From Macrobrachium rosenbergii (lineage: Eukaryota; Arthropoda; Malacostraca; Decapoda; Palaemonidae): a stretch of DNA of 64,000 bases. The notes beneath the pieces are model-generated. The model was not told where the DNA came from and searched no databases. It saw nothing but the letters and a program-made list of their open reading frames with translations. This document shows, piece by piece, positions 33,730-44,770 of the stretch. Position numbers and translations under genes: made by a program. The stretch covers positions 55,332,813-55,396,812 of the forward strand of contig NC_089781.1 in NCBI RefSeq assembly GCF_040412425.1. The letters are read 5' to 3'. Every line of letters starts with the position of its first letter. Position 1 is the stretch's first letter.

Positions 33730-34768
33730 CTGAAAATATATAAAATATAAATTCTATAATATTTATACAATGCTTATGTAATCAAAAGAAATCATAATGA
33801 TAACGAAAATCCATCACTTAGAAACATGAGAGCCTTTCAAATTGTAAAAATTCTGTTGATGGTACACTAATTATGAGAACATATATGTCTTACAACTACT
33901 GTACACATAACTTACACCGTCACACAATGAAAATTTTTTGATAAAATTATTTGGATGCTTACCTACTGTTAAAGTTAGCTTACATCTTTAAGCCATTGGG
34001 TTCAATCAGCATTCAAATAAACATGAGAATAATGCTTGGCTGTCCCAGATGGACTGTCTGTAATCACCTGTTTCCCACCAAGTGGCATTGGAATGTTTAC
34101 GTTAATGTCAGAATTCTTCATGACCACCCACTAAGATATGGGGAGGTTGGGTGGGTTTCCACTTTAACAGTAACTAAGTATCCAATTAATTAATTTAAAA
34201 TTAAAAATTCCATTATTCGGGATGAATCTGACCTACTGCTAAAGTTGGCTGACTAACACATTGGCTGAGGATGGTTGGTTAGTGCAGCCAGAGAAACATC
34301 TGCTACCAGACATGCTAACTAAAAACTCTTTTAAAATGGAAAAAGCTATTAAACATTCTTGCCTGTTGTGTGATCCTTCCTGGAAAGTACTGTCACCAGA
34401 CAGTGGATCCAAAGCAGGGTGTAAGGGTCTTTGTAGTGAGACTTGTTGGGGACTCCTTATAGGGAAAAAGGACTATCTCCTAGAGTATACTAGTGAGTCC
34501 TGTGCCTGAGACTAAAGCCCATAACCAATGGTCCAAAACAGAAGATAAGGACTATTTTTAGATATGAAGGTATGCTCCTATACACTAATGTGTATGCTCC
34601 CCTAACTCAACACTGGGATTTTCTGACATTCTAAAGACAGGTCAGAAAAGAAGGTTCTCTCATATTTGGTTCAGGAGAAATTGTCCCCACTGTGACAATA
34701 GGACTAAGTGCTTTATAATTCTAATACAAAATTTAATGTATTGCAAACAAAGCAAAGTAAAACCAAGT
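33730..34768. other. Upstream intron sequence with a short inverted-repeat element
   Basis: Mostly AT-rich intron. Between 33959 and 34178 the edges CTTACCTACTGTTAAAGTTAG and the inverted ACTTTAACAGTAACTAAG match over about 18 bases, like a 220-bp MITE. A further partial copy (ACCTACTGCTAAAGTTGGCT) lies at 34231. The open frame at 34261-34509 has no motif I recognise. Confidence 0.4.
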
Positions 34769-34772
34769 TCCA

Positions 34773-35987
34773 TGTTGAGGTAAGTTTCCAAAAAGACAGT
34801 GGTTTGTGTTTTAGAAATTGTATGTTTTTTTAATGCTTAGTTTTTTGTTTATTTGTTTAGATGATTTTTTTGTGGTAGCTGTAAAAGCTCTTTTTTTTCC
34901 TGTTGCTTTTCAGGAGTGAATGAGTGAAAGGTCCCCTGACGAACTTTTCCCCTTTTGAAGTTTGTTTTGTGCATGCAGAAGTCTTGAAGTTTGCCTTGGT
35001 GAAGTTGGTTTTTGTCTGACGACTACTTTTGTTAGAAGACCCTGTTTAGAGGGCCGTATGTGTTCTGTTCTGCTTGCATAAGAGAGGTGGTGGAGCAGCG
35101 TAAGCAGTGTCCTGGTTATCGGAAAAGGCTTACCAAAAGGCAGTATCACCCTTAATTCATTCATGAAACCAACCCATTGAGTGTCACAGATGAAGAGTTG
35201 GCTAGATTATAAGAATATAAACTGTTAGTGGTGAGAAGAGGAAAGTTGATATCTCTTCAAGTACTGTACTGTAAACAAAAGGAGAAGATAAGACTTCCTA
35301 GCCCAGATATAAGGGAAAACCCTAACTAACAAGTTTTTTTATGGTAGCTGTTTTGTAGTGAAGTTAATAAAGAAAGCTTCATCGTTTCATTTAGCTGATG
35401 CAGGTATTGAGTAAGGAATATGCTACAGAAAACTGATAACTGACATTTGGTATTCAGAACTGCTTAAAGGCTTTTCTCTTTGAGAACAAAAGTAGCAGAA
35501 TAGTATATTAATCTGGTGGCTGTGCAGTGATTTTTTGAACATGGTGAGGAACTGAGTCCATAGGCAGGTGGTATTGAAGATTTTGTTTTGTCTGTATTGA
35601 TTTATTTTATTCTGTTGCATGCTGAAGTCCCTGATGTTATAAATGGCAAGTTACTGTGTATATATGTGTCAACTGCTTTTGTAGTTTAGTTGCATAAATT
35701 AAGGTAGTTGATGTGTGCTTGAGGGTGTGTGTGTGTGTGGGTTGAAAGTGATTGTTGCTAATGATAAAATATCACTGCTGAAATTTTGTATTTGTTTGTT
35801 TATACATATGTACTGTTGTTATTTTGGGTTGCCTCGTGCTGTGAAGGGGCCCAAATTTAATGCGTCTCTGTAAGACTGGGGATTAGTTAGATAATACATT
35901 AGTTTTAAGAAACTAAGTTTTTTTTGTAAACCTTCTATTCATACTTTGGGTCATCATCCACAGTTTCTCTTTTGGTAAGCCCTAACA
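34773..35987 (+). repeat. 5' LTR (1,215 bp) of the dual-protease element
   Basis: It begins TGTTGAGGTAAGTTTCC and ends GTAAGCCCTAACA. It matches the 3' LTR along its whole length with scattered differences, including the shared words CAGGAGTGAATGAGTGAAAGG and TCAAGTACTGTACTGTAAAC. The promoter has not been located. Confidence 0.9.
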
Positions 35988-35993
35988 TAATTT

Positions 35994-36011
35994 TGGCGCC
36001 CAACATGGGGC
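35994..36011 (+). promoter_or_regulatory. Primer-binding site, tRNA-Lys-like
   Basis: TGGCGCCCAACATGGGGC lies six bases after the LTR. TGGCGCCC followed by AACA-x-GGG is close to the primer site that retroviruses use with tRNA-Lys. Confidence 0.75.
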
Positions 36012-36074
36012 CTGTCCAAAGTAAAGTAAAAGGGAGGAGTGTGGACTGTTGGCAAGGTGGCTGAAGGATGAAAC

Positions 36075-37700
36075 ATGGAGGGTGAGGTTAGGATGACGGA
36101 GGGGGGGAAGCTGGTCAGTAGGCAAATGGAACAGGTGGTTGCTATGGTAAGTGCCTCAAGGGAACAATTAGAAAGAATGAAGAGAGATGGGTGAATTGAT
36201 GGATAGAAAAATAGCTAATGCTTGGAAAGGATTTGAGGATGGAGCTAAAGGAATGGAGGAGGATAAGAGTAAGGGAGCTATAAAAAAAAAAAAAGTTCCC
36301 TAAAGTGTTCGAGGTGGTTCTCCACTGGAAGGAGAAGATAGTTGGGAAGGTGAGGATGATGATAGTGTAAAAGGTGGGACAAGGGAGAAAATTAAAGCAA
36401 GTAGAATAAGGGGAAGGCCAAGAAGAAACAGAAGGGGTATGAACTTAGTAAAGATAGTTTAGATATAGAGACTGATATCTTTGAAACTAGTATGTAGTGC
36501 AGAAGAGGGAGAAGAAACAGATGAGACAACGGTAGGGACTACCACGTTCCTTAGGGGAGTCCCAAAAATTGAAAAATATGATTTCAGGAAGAGTAAGGAT
36601 GTCAGGGAGTGTTTTGTAGACTAAAAGAGGTATTGCAAACAAAAATACTGCAGCAATGACAAGATCTGGGCGAACAAGTTGGGATAGTTTTTAGAAGGAC
36701 GATTAAGAGAGTACTACATGAACATGTGTGAATGTGAAACTTCCTATGAAGTTTTGAAGTCTAGGATAATCAAACAAGTGCATCAAATGAAGGGGAGTAT
36801 TATTTTTAAGGAAGATAACTGGTTTGGGGATGCGAAAGGAAGTACTGCATTAAACCCCCCGTATTCATGGGGGATGCATACCGCACCCCCCTGCGAATAG
36901 CTAAAATCCATGAATACTTAAAACCCCTCTAAAAACACTTAGAACTGCCTATTTTGATAGTTTAAACACAAGAAAGACCCTCTAAAAATGCTTATACCTG
37001 AGTATTTTAAGTTTTATCACAAAAAGTGCATTTAGTCATGAAAATGATATGAAATACAGTAATTAGCGAATATTTCTCAGTGAAAAATACTGCGAATGGG
37101 AGAATTTTCTGAGAAAAATGGGTAGATACGTTCCACAGAGAAACCCGCGAATACGTGAATCCGCAAATTGTGAGAACGCAAATACGGGGGGTTTACTGTA
37201 TATGCACATCGGTTAAAAAAGTTGGCAAGGAAGAAGTCTGGGGATGAAGGTATAGAGAAGAACAAAAAGTTGATGGAAAAGTTTTTGGCTACCATACCAG
37301 AAAAGTGCATAGGGGCATTAATGGGAGAAGAAAGGATAGAAAGAAATGGGCTGGAAAAAGTTTAAATTGGGGAGATGTGTTGGGGATCTTGGAAGATTCG
37401 CAGTATGATCAGGAAGAAGAAAAGAAATATATGCAGGATCGGACGTAGTAGGTGGCAAATCATCGCAGGATACCTTAGTAAGCGAAGACATTAAGGTTGT
37501 AAGGAAGCTATTGGAGGAATATCGAAGAGATGAGAAATCCAGAGACAGAAGTGGTCAGTATGAAAAGGGAGGAAATAACTGGAATAGGAGTGGAAGCAGA
37601 AGCAGAGAAAGATGCAGAAGTGTAAATGTGGGAGGATGATACTTAAGTGGGAGTAGACCAAGTGAGAATGTAAGTGGGCCCCAAGTGAGGATGAGTGTTG
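36075..37700 (+). pseudogene. Gag of the dual-protease element, disrupted
   Basis: From the ATG at 36075 (MEGEVRMTEGGKLV) the frame is Glu/Lys-rich and broken several times. Recognisable pieces include MNMCECETSYEVLKSRIIKQ (36718) before the MITE and LKKLARKKSGDEGIEKNKK after it (37212). A later Arg/Ser-rich part (37520-37620) precedes the zinc knuckles. No capsid motif was recognised directly. The assignment rests on position between the primer site and the nucleocapsid. Confidence 0.6.
36845..37198. mobile_element. 354-bp MITE of the 7025-11432 Tigger family
   Basis: The right end GGGGGGTTTACTG followed by TA is nearly identical to the right end of the large Tigger at 11432, as is AAATTGTGAGAACGCAAATACGG. 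The left end (CTGCATTAAACCCCCCGTATTC after TA) is slightly altered. The interior has no coding sequence. It is an internally deleted non-autonomous derivative, inserted in gag. Confidence 0.85.
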
Positions 37701-37710
37701 GGGAGAAAAC

Positions 37711-38618
37711 CTGTTATAAATGTAGGAGAGTAGGCCATGAGAAAGCAACTTATAGGTGGTCAATGGGAACTTGTTTTGGCCGTGGTGAGGGTGATCATAT
37801 GATAAGGGACTGCCAGAAAGTGAAACAGTTGTAATGTTTTGGTTATGGACAGACAGGCCATAGAATACAGGACTGCCAGAGTGGTAGGTTGTGGGAATCT
37901 GAATGCGGCTAGATGTGGCAATTATGGAGGAAAGGGGCATTTTGCCAGAATGTGTAAGAGCCCCAAGAGTCACTGTAACAGTTGTGGAAAGGATGGGCAT
38001 CCGGCGGAGTTGTGTAAAAGTAAGTGTGGGTCAGGGATACTAGATGTGAGGAGGGTTTACTGTGGTGCATCCTCTTGTGTGAAAGGAATAGACATGTTGA
38101 ATGTAAGTGGAAAGTCTGGAGAAAGATGTAACCGTTGTTTGTGTGTGTTGGTACAATGTGGTGGAGTGGTTTTGAGAGTGCTGATGGATACCGGTTGCAG
38201 AGGAAATGTGGTGTATAAGGAAGCGTATAAGAGAATGAAAAAGGGTTTGGTAAGAAAAGAAGACTGTCAAGGTTGTGTTAAGGGTATTGGAGGGTCAGAG
38301 ATGAAGGTAGATGTTAAGTTTAGAGAGTCTGCTAGAATTGCTCACATACAGATGGAGGAGGATGACTTTTGTGTTGTTGATGGGACCAGCAAAAAGTACT
38401 ATATGTTGTTGGGGTATGGCTTTTTGAAAAGGAATAGAATAAGGATATGTCCAGACAAGGAAATGACTGAAATAAGAATGGGGACAGAAACCAGTGTGAA
38501 ATTATATGTTAAGGAAGGCAGTAAAGTAGAGGAAAAGATTTTGAGAGTGGAAATAAACGTCATGGAAGACGTGAAACTGCCAAAAAGAAGTGGGCAACAT
38601 AGTCAAGTGTTAAAGTAG
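37711..38618 (+). pseudogene. Nucleocapsid zinc knuckles and first aspartic protease domain
   Basis: Up to five CCHC-like units occur. The first three have one Cys replaced (CYKCRRVGHEKATY, CFGRGEGDHMIRDC, CFGYGQTGHRIQDC). In the open frame from 37839, CGNYGGKGHFARMC is also altered and CNSCGKDGHPAELC is perfect. The same frame continues with VVLRVLMDTGCRGNVVYKEA (active-site DTG, D117) and, about 90 residues on, YYMLLGYGFLKRNRIRI, the second-half motif of a retropepsin. The 260-residue frame ends at 38618 and lacks internal stops, so this protease is nearly intact. It matures Gag and Pol. Confidence 0.8.
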
Positions 38619-38891
38619 GATGGAGGAAGAATGTTGGCATTGAGACAGATGGCTTAAGGGAAATGTTTATGGTAGATGGAGGTGATGCCTACTACAAGAT
38701 AAAGAGAATAGCCCATGTATTTGATGGGACACTGGATGTCAAAGATCCAAAGGTTTGTGGAAATGTTAGTAAGAAGAAATGGAGAGGAATATGTTATGGA
38801 GATAGGTTGGGAACCTTGAGCAGTATTGTTGACTTAAGTGATAATAGGTATGTAACGCGTTGAGTGCGACCTGATAGTCCGTGATGAAAAG

Positions 38892-39450
38892 TTGGAAGGA
38901 TGGACAAGGGAAAAGTTGAAGGAAAGTGTGATGTTGAATGAGAAATTGAGTGACGAAGAGAGGCAAGAGGTGTACGACATGTTGTCTGAAAAAGAGCATT
39001 ATAAAAGTGACAAGACGACAGTGGGGGTTAGTATAAACAAAGGTCAGTATTGTGGGTTAGTTGATACAGGAGCACATATTTCTTTGGTGAATGAGCGAGT
39101 AGTAAGATATCAAGAAAATGAGTTGGGATATTGTTAGGAGGATTGTAAATATCGCAATAAAAGGAATAACAGGAAGGATAGCTGGATAGGAAGAAGAGAA
39201 GTTAAAGGTTAAAGTAGGAGATTTGGGAGTAGAGTGATGGTTCGTAGTATTAGGAGATGAACAGATGCCTTGTTGTTTTCTATTTGGGATACAATTTTTG
39301 AGGATAAATGAGTTGACTGTGGATGTGGAGAAGGGGTTGTTGTTGAAGGAGGAGTTAGTAGTAGCAAAGATACAGAATGAGACAGTCTGTATGGCTAAGT
39401 TTGTGGGATTGATTGATATGAGTCAGAGTGAAGATGAAGGTGTGGTATAA
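38892..39450 (+). pseudogene. Second aspartic protease domain
   Basis: KTTVGVSINKGQYCGLVDTG, then AHISLVNERVV, gives a clear D-T-G-A active site (D58). A stop and a frame change follow near 39137. The domain ends with VVLGDEQMPCCFLFGIQFL and RINELTVDVEKG (39240-39340), the matching C-terminal half. It is therefore a complete retropepsin-like unit separate from that at 38160-38460, with a linker of about 300 bases between (including YYKIKRIAHVFDGTLDV). Its sequence is quite unlike the first, so this is not a recent tandem duplication. Confidence 0.72.
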
Positions 39451-39539
39451 GCCAGTAAGAGTGGCAGTGACTTGCTGACTTTGGAAGATGTTGAAAAGAT
39501 GCAGTGAGGTTGTTTGTCTGTGAGTGAGTTGAGAGGTTG

Positions 39540-40560
39540 TGGCCTTTGGTCTTATGTGACTATAAAAGATTTGCTGATAAGTTTGTTTTGCATGAAGGAG
39601 TAGTGTGCATTTTGAGACTGTGGTTGGGTGAGTTGATGTATGTGCTGTTTTTTCGGTAAGTGATGCCATAGGAATGTGTAATTTAGTACAAGATAGGTAC
39701 AGCTATATGGGAAGGTTTAAGTTGGTTAAGTGTATGAGAGAATGTTGTCTTCATATTTGAGGAGAATTTGTGCAGACTACGTGTGAGGAATGTCAGAGAA
39801 GAAAGTATCAGAGTACAGTATATGTGAGCCTGCCTGAGCTAAGGTTGAGTTAGTGGTGACTAACTATGTTTCTCTTCCACTAACTGCAAGAGGAAGTGTA
39901 GGAGCAGTTGTGATGGTGGATCACAAGAGCAAGTTTATGAGTTGTGTACCTAGGAATAGTAAGACAAGTGTGAATGTAGCGAGGATGGTCAGTACAAGAT
40001 TGTTGCCTGCATGTGTAAGAAAGTATGTGCGAATGTTGAGTGACAATGGGCCTGAGTTTGTTGGAAGACCGTTCGAACAAATGTTGAGAGAATGGGGAAT
40101 AGAGCATGTACTGACGACTCCCTACATGCCTATTGCTAATGGATTATCAGAGAGAACCATTGGGACTTTTTGACCTGTTACAAATGATTACTAAGAAAGA
40201 GAATGAATGGGACTTATGGTTGGGTAATGCAGTGCCAGTGTATAATGGGTCTTTACATAAAAGCGCTGGCATGTCTCCAAACGAATGTGTAATGAATTAT
40301 GAGAGGTTTGTTAAAACAAGGTTAGGTCTAAGTGAGGAGGCACCAGCCATGTGGAGGCAAGCAAATGAAAGATTTGAGCTATAAGGTAGGGGTTAAAGTA
40401 TTAAAAGAAGCAGTTGAAAACGGAAGATTAAAATGCGAGAGAAGTTTGCAGGACCATACATGGTGAAAAGGGTGTGGTCAAATGGGTTAAGTTATGCATT
40501 GGAGTGTGAAATGAAGGAGAAAAGGAGGAAATCTGAACACATCATAGTCAGTTGAGAATA
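39540..40560 (+). pseudogene. Integrase with GPY-type C-terminus
   Basis: After a degenerate zinc-binding region ending CEECQRRKYQS (39787-39820), the core reads VVMVDHKSKFMSCVP, MLSDNGPEFVGRPFEQML and PIANGLSERTIGTF, providing D, D and E. After a stop and shift near 40170 come NEWDLWLGNAVPVYN and SAGMSPNECVM. The C-terminal module FAGPYMVKRVWSNGLSYALE (about 40445-40500) is a GPY/F domain as in gypsy integrases. Immediately upstream (39450-39540), where RNase H should end, only a short unassigned sequence is present. Confidence 0.8.
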
Positions 40561-41220
40561 TATAAAAATCCATCCGACAGTGGAGGTCTTAGCAAGAGAG
40601 AAAAGTAGGGAAGTTGTAGAAGATGATAGTTTCTGGGGAGATAAGCAAGTAGTAATGGTTACTAAGAGAAAAAATGTAGGAGAAAGGAAAAATTTATAAA
40701 GGAGTCAGAAAATTATGAATATGATTTTGAGGGATTTGTTTGGGATCCAGAAGGAGTCAGTCTGATAGTTGGTAAGACTACAAGTGAAGGAAGGAAAAAT
40801 TTGATAAAGGGGTTGGATTTGACACTGAGGGTACCTACAGTATATATATGCAATTTTCTGTTGAGAAAAGAGGTGGAGAAGGTGAGTGTGGGTGTGAGTG
40901 TGAATTAGGAGGAGTTGGGAGTGAACGGACATGTGGTTGGGCAGATTACCAATGATCTGGATCAGAGGATGAGAGTGACTGAAGAAAGTATGGAATGAAA
41001 GAGATGTTGAGTGTGTTGTTGGGTACTGAGGAGATAGAATCAGCCTCTTGACCGCAAAGTCTGAGTGGTCCGAGTCCAGAGGTATGGGGAGAGAGAGACA
41101 ATGAAAGTGAGTGTGGGAGACAGAGACCGTGGACCCGCAGTCAGGGCCTAGTTCCTGAGTACGAATGGATTGTGAGAAAGGGTTTTTAGTGCAAGAAGGG
41201 TAAAGATGTGTACCTTCTCT
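40561..41220 (+). other. 3' region of the dual-protease element, no gene recognised
   Basis: Broken Lys/Glu/Val-rich frames (such as KQVVMVTKRKNVGERKNL) follow the integrase. There is no sign of RT, env, signal peptide or membrane segment. Confidence 0.5.
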
Positions 41221-41232
41221 GGTAAGGGGGAA
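41221..41232 (+). promoter_or_regulatory. Polypurine tract
   Basis: GGTAAGGGGGAA directly precedes the TG of the 3' LTR, as expected for the plus-strand primer. Confidence 0.7.
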
Positions 41233-42434
41233 TGTGGTAGGTTTCCAAAAAGACAGTGGTTTCTATTTTAGAAATAGTATGTTTTTTAATGCTTAGTTTT
41301 TTTTTTTCATATGTTTAGATGATTTTTTTTGTGATAGCTGTAAAATTTTTTCTGTTCCTGCTTTTCAGGAGTGAATGAGTGAAAGGTCACCTGACAAACT
41401 TTTCCCCTTTTGAAGTTTGTTTTGTGCATGCAGAAGTCTTTTTAAGTTTGCCTTGGTGAAGCTGGTTTTTGTCTGAAGATTGCTTTTGTTAGAAGACCCT
41501 GTTTAGAGGGCCTTGTGTGTTCTGTTCTGCTTGCATAAGAGAGGTGGTGGAGCAGCGTATGCAGTGTCCTGGTTATCAAAAATGGCTTAACAAAAGGCAG
41601 TATCACCCTTAACTCATTTATGAAACCAACCCACTGAGTGTCACAGATGAAGAGTTGGCCAGATTATAAGAATACAAACTGTTAGTGGTGAGAAGAGGAA
41701 AGTTGATATCTCTTCAAGTACTGTACTGTAAACAAAAGGAGAAGATAAAGACTTCTTAGCCCAGATATGAGGGAGAAACCTAATTAGTGAGTGTTTTTAT
41801 GGTGGCTGTTCCATAGTGAAGTTAATAAAGAAAGCTTCAACATTTCATTTGTTTGATGCAGGTATTAAGTAGGGAATATGCTACAGAAAACTGATAATTG
41901 ATATTTGGTATTCAGAACTACTTAAAGGTTTTTCTCTTTGAGAACAAAAGTAGCAGAGTATATTAATCTGGTGGCTGTGCAGTGATTTTTTGAACATGGT
42001 GAGGGAACTGTGCCCATTGGCAGGTGGTAGTGAATATTTTGTTTTGTCGGTATTGATTTATTTTATTCTGTTATATGTTGAAGTTCCTGATGTTGTAAAG
42101 GGCAAGTTACTGTGTATATATATGTCAACTGTTTTTGTAGTTTAGTTGCGTAGATTAAGGAAGTCGATGTGTGTGTGTGGGTGTGTCTGTGGATTGAAAG
42201 TCATTGTTTCCATTGATAAAATATCACTGCTTAAATTTTGCATTTGTTTGTTTATATATGTACTGTTGTTATTTTGGGTTGCCCTGTGCTGTGAAGGGGC
42301 CCTAATTTAATGTGTTTCTGTAAGATTAGGGATTAGTTAGATAATAAAATAGTTTTAAGAAATTGAGTTGTTTGTAAACCTTTATTCCTATTTGGGTTAT
42401 CAACCACAATTTCTTTCAGTAAGCCCCAACTACA
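41233..42434 (+). repeat. 3' LTR (1,202 bp) of the dual-protease element
   Basis: It begins TGTGGTAGGTTTCC and ends CCCCAACTACA, followed by TCCA. It is similar to the 5' LTR over its full length, with small gaps such as a shorter (GT)n near 42170. Confidence 0.9.
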
Positions 42435-42438
42435 TCCA

Positions 42439-42949
42439 TTGAGCTGCATTGACAACTGTCTCCAGTGAAAGGTTTTATGGGAAATTAAAACATGTATTTA
42501 AAGGGAAATTAAAGCATGTATTTACAACACAGACTTTGAGAGGTTTTACTTTCATACAATGGCAAGTGATCATGGCTTGCCTCTATGTGGGCTGACTTGA
42601 TTAAGTAACAGTAAAATAGACATAGCATTCTTGAATATGGGACTGTTTCCCTCCCAACACCACAGAATAAATTTTTAACTCATTTTCAAGATAAATCCTT
42701 AGAGCTATAACTGGATGTAGCAGAGCTTCATCTTCATTGCCTACTACAGCACTTACTCATGGTCACAATTCTGGGAAGGGTTTTGCTTTGGAGTTCTTTT
42801 TAGCCATAAATAATGGGAGAAAAGAAAAAAAAGGATGTCCCCCCTTGAACAAAGCCTAATAAGAAAGGGCTTGAAGCTCACTGATATACTCTGTTGTAGC
42901 AAAAGCTGAAAGAAAAAAACGAGTTGTCAAAATTAAGCACTGGAACAGA
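42439..42949. other. AT-rich spacer, nothing recognised
   Basis: No open frame or motif. A local duplication of GGAGATACTGGAAGAACTTGATC lies just beyond it (about 42968-43012). Confidence 0.4.
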
Positions 42950-43490
42950 AAGTTACTTCATGCACCTGAGATACTGGAAGAACTTGATCGGAGATACTGG
43001 AAGAACTTGATCAATCTGGGTTACCTAATACAGATCACTGATGATAGTTTTTCAAAGTTAATATTGATTTTTATGGTACTGAATTTTATTAAATGATAGA
43101 AATAAAAACTATTACCCTATTTTATTTCATAAGACTACCCAGATCAATAAACTGACCCCTGTTGTTGATACAGAAACCTAGGTAATCAAGTCAAATTATT
43201 TCTAAAAATTCTAATGGAGGCTTGTTAGACTCAGCAAACAAAAGTCACTCGGCAATGAAAAGGAATGGTTCCCTAGTTTGTTTCTTCAATATCCTCTGGA
43301 GGATTTAGAACTAGAGAAATGCCTCTTGCTCACAAGAGACATTACAGTTCTAGCCGTGTTGTCTCTGAAACAGTCAGATGAGCGACCAACTGAAAAGAGT
43401 TATGTGGAGGTTTTGATGCAGCCTCCTCAAATGACACTGTTTTGGAAAATCTTTCCTGGCTGGCAAAAGGTGAAGAGCTTCTACTGCCAG
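42950..43490 (+). repeat. Copy of a dispersed family also at 56.8-57.5 and 63.2-64.0 kb
   Basis: Shared words with 63.2-64.0 kb are CACTGATGATAGTTTT, AAGTTAATATTGATTTTTAT, ATTTCATAAGACTAC, GTTTGTTTCTTCAATATCCTC and GCGACCAACTGAAAAGAGTT, in the same order. The other copies carry a TTAACCTGTTA end and, on the opposite strand, a Ser/Asp-rich coding-like stretch. TTAA plus an acidic N-terminus suggests a piggyBac derivative, but this is a guess. Confidence 0.6.
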
Positions 43491-43499
43491 GAGAGGTAG

Positions 43500-44160
43500 C
43501 TCAGGAAATGTTTCTTAGCCAGATATAGAATTCCTCTCACTTTCAATTCTAATTTAGCCTCTTTTATAGACATACCAGTTCTTTCCTGTACTATTTTCAA
43601 TTTGTACTGTATATATAACACATGCATTCTTTGGACCATGCATGATGACCCTGCCCACAGCTTACACACTTCGGCTCACTGCACTTCCATACTGTGGCAT
43701 GTTTGTCAGATCCACAATAAGCACATACAGGTTCATTTAGACAATTTTTCCTCATAGGCCCATATTTACTACAATTTTGACACTGTAGTGGTTTTGGGAC
43801 ATAAGGTCTCAATTCTCTTTGGCCCAAAATTTATATTTTTTGAGGTAGATCTTGACCTTCAAATTTTATTTTTGAGATTCTTAATATTTGTTTATTTCTC
43901 TGTTCACTCGGTATAATATATATCTCACAATCTTTGGACTTGGAGATATCTAAAAGGCATACTCTTTTCAACTCGTTCATTACTGTTTTCAGGAAGTACA
44001 ATGGTATCCTGAATGCTATTCATAGTCACTTTTTTTTATTTTCACATTTATATTTTCTATCATTTCACAGACTCTTTGTTATGGTTTCTATAAGCCACGT
44101 CTTGTCTTTATCTGTCTAAACATTTCTGCCACTGAACGTCTCGATAATAAATAATTTTCC
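43500..44160 (-). pseudogene. Non-LTR retrotransposon ORF1 (gag-like, zinc knuckles)
   Basis: The minus strand runs from MNELKRVCLLDI (about 43980) through ILRISKIKFEGQDLPQKI, a stop, and RPYVPKPLQCQNCSKYG. Three CCHC-type units follow (CQNCSKYGPMRKNC, CAYCGSDKHATVWKC, CVSCGQGHHAWSKEC), the first with His lost. A shifted frame gives ERTGMSIKEAKLELKVRGIL. Proteins with RPYVPKP-LQC and triple zinc knuckles are ORF1 of Jockey/I-type elements, where they bind RNA. It could belong to the same family as the RNase H fragment at 13.8 kb. Confidence 0.78.
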
Positions 44161-44357
44161 AATTTTAATGCTGAAATTTTGTGGTCAGTTTCCAAGATCA
44201 ACATCAACTTCCCCCCCAAAAGAAGTAGTCAGGTCATGCCACTTTACTTCTTTTGGGTTTGTTATACTGTGGTTTTAATACCACCTTGATTTTGGTTTAC
44301 TTAGGTTTCCAGAGAACAGTCCATTGTCTTGTCAGAAGTCATGGGGAGGTTAGGAAT

Positions 44358-44770
44358 CGTCATAGAATGAGTAATAATAATTTCGTCCAAGATGAGGTTC
44401 CTCTCACCAGGGAGCCCAACAGGGGAGGAGCAATACTGTTACCTACAGTGATAGCTGCTCTGGGATCCTCCTGGACATACACCATACCCTCCATGCCTTA
44501 GGGGTTGTCAGTCAGGCAAGATCGGACCCACCATTGAGGGCATGGTTTAACGTAAAAATTTCCCCTCGCTCGACCACTTCAGGTACTACAGTTCTACAAG
44601 TGGCGCAGCATGCCGTCTCACGACCCCTAAGGCACGGAGAGTATGGTGTATATCCAGGTAAGGATCCCAGAGCAGTTATTACTGTATGTAACAGTATTGC
44701 TCCTCCCCCTGTTGGGCCTCCCTGGTGAGAGGGACCTCATCTTGGATTAACATTACTCATTCTATGACGA
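44358..44770. repeat. Foldback element: 153-bp arms, about 107-bp loop
   Basis: 44358-44510 and 44618-44770 are reverse complements with modest mismatches. Words visible in both (inverted) are CGTCATAGAATGAGTAAT, CTCTCACCAGGGAG, GGAGGAGCAATACTGTTAC, CTGCTCTGGGATCCT and GCCTTAGGGGT. No gene lies inside. It could form a long hairpin in DNA or RNA. Confidence 0.88.

Larger units (their letters stand above)
34773..42434 (+). mobile_element. LTR retroelement with two protease domains, no RT seen
   Basis: Direct repeats 34773-35987 and 41233-42434 start TG and end CA. TCCA flanks both outer edges (34769-34772 and 42435-42438), a 4-bp target duplication. A tRNA-Lys-like primer site follows the first LTR and a purine tract precedes the second. 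Between them lie gag, zinc knuckles, protease 1, protease 2 and integrase with a GPY-type tail. RT and RNase H motifs were not found. A 354-bp MITE sits inside gag. The proteins look Ty3/gypsy-like. It is antisense to the RasGAP gene. Confidence 0.88.

Noticed and set aside
34261..34509. 82-residue plus-strand frame with Cys residues (CDPSWK, CKGLCSETC)
   Set aside because: Considered as a small Cys-rich protein. No signal peptide, splice sites or known spacing, so not called.
37491..38000. 169-residue minus-strand frame opposite the zinc knuckles
   Set aside because: Antisense shadow of the nucleocapsid/protease frame; Ser/His-rich with no motif.
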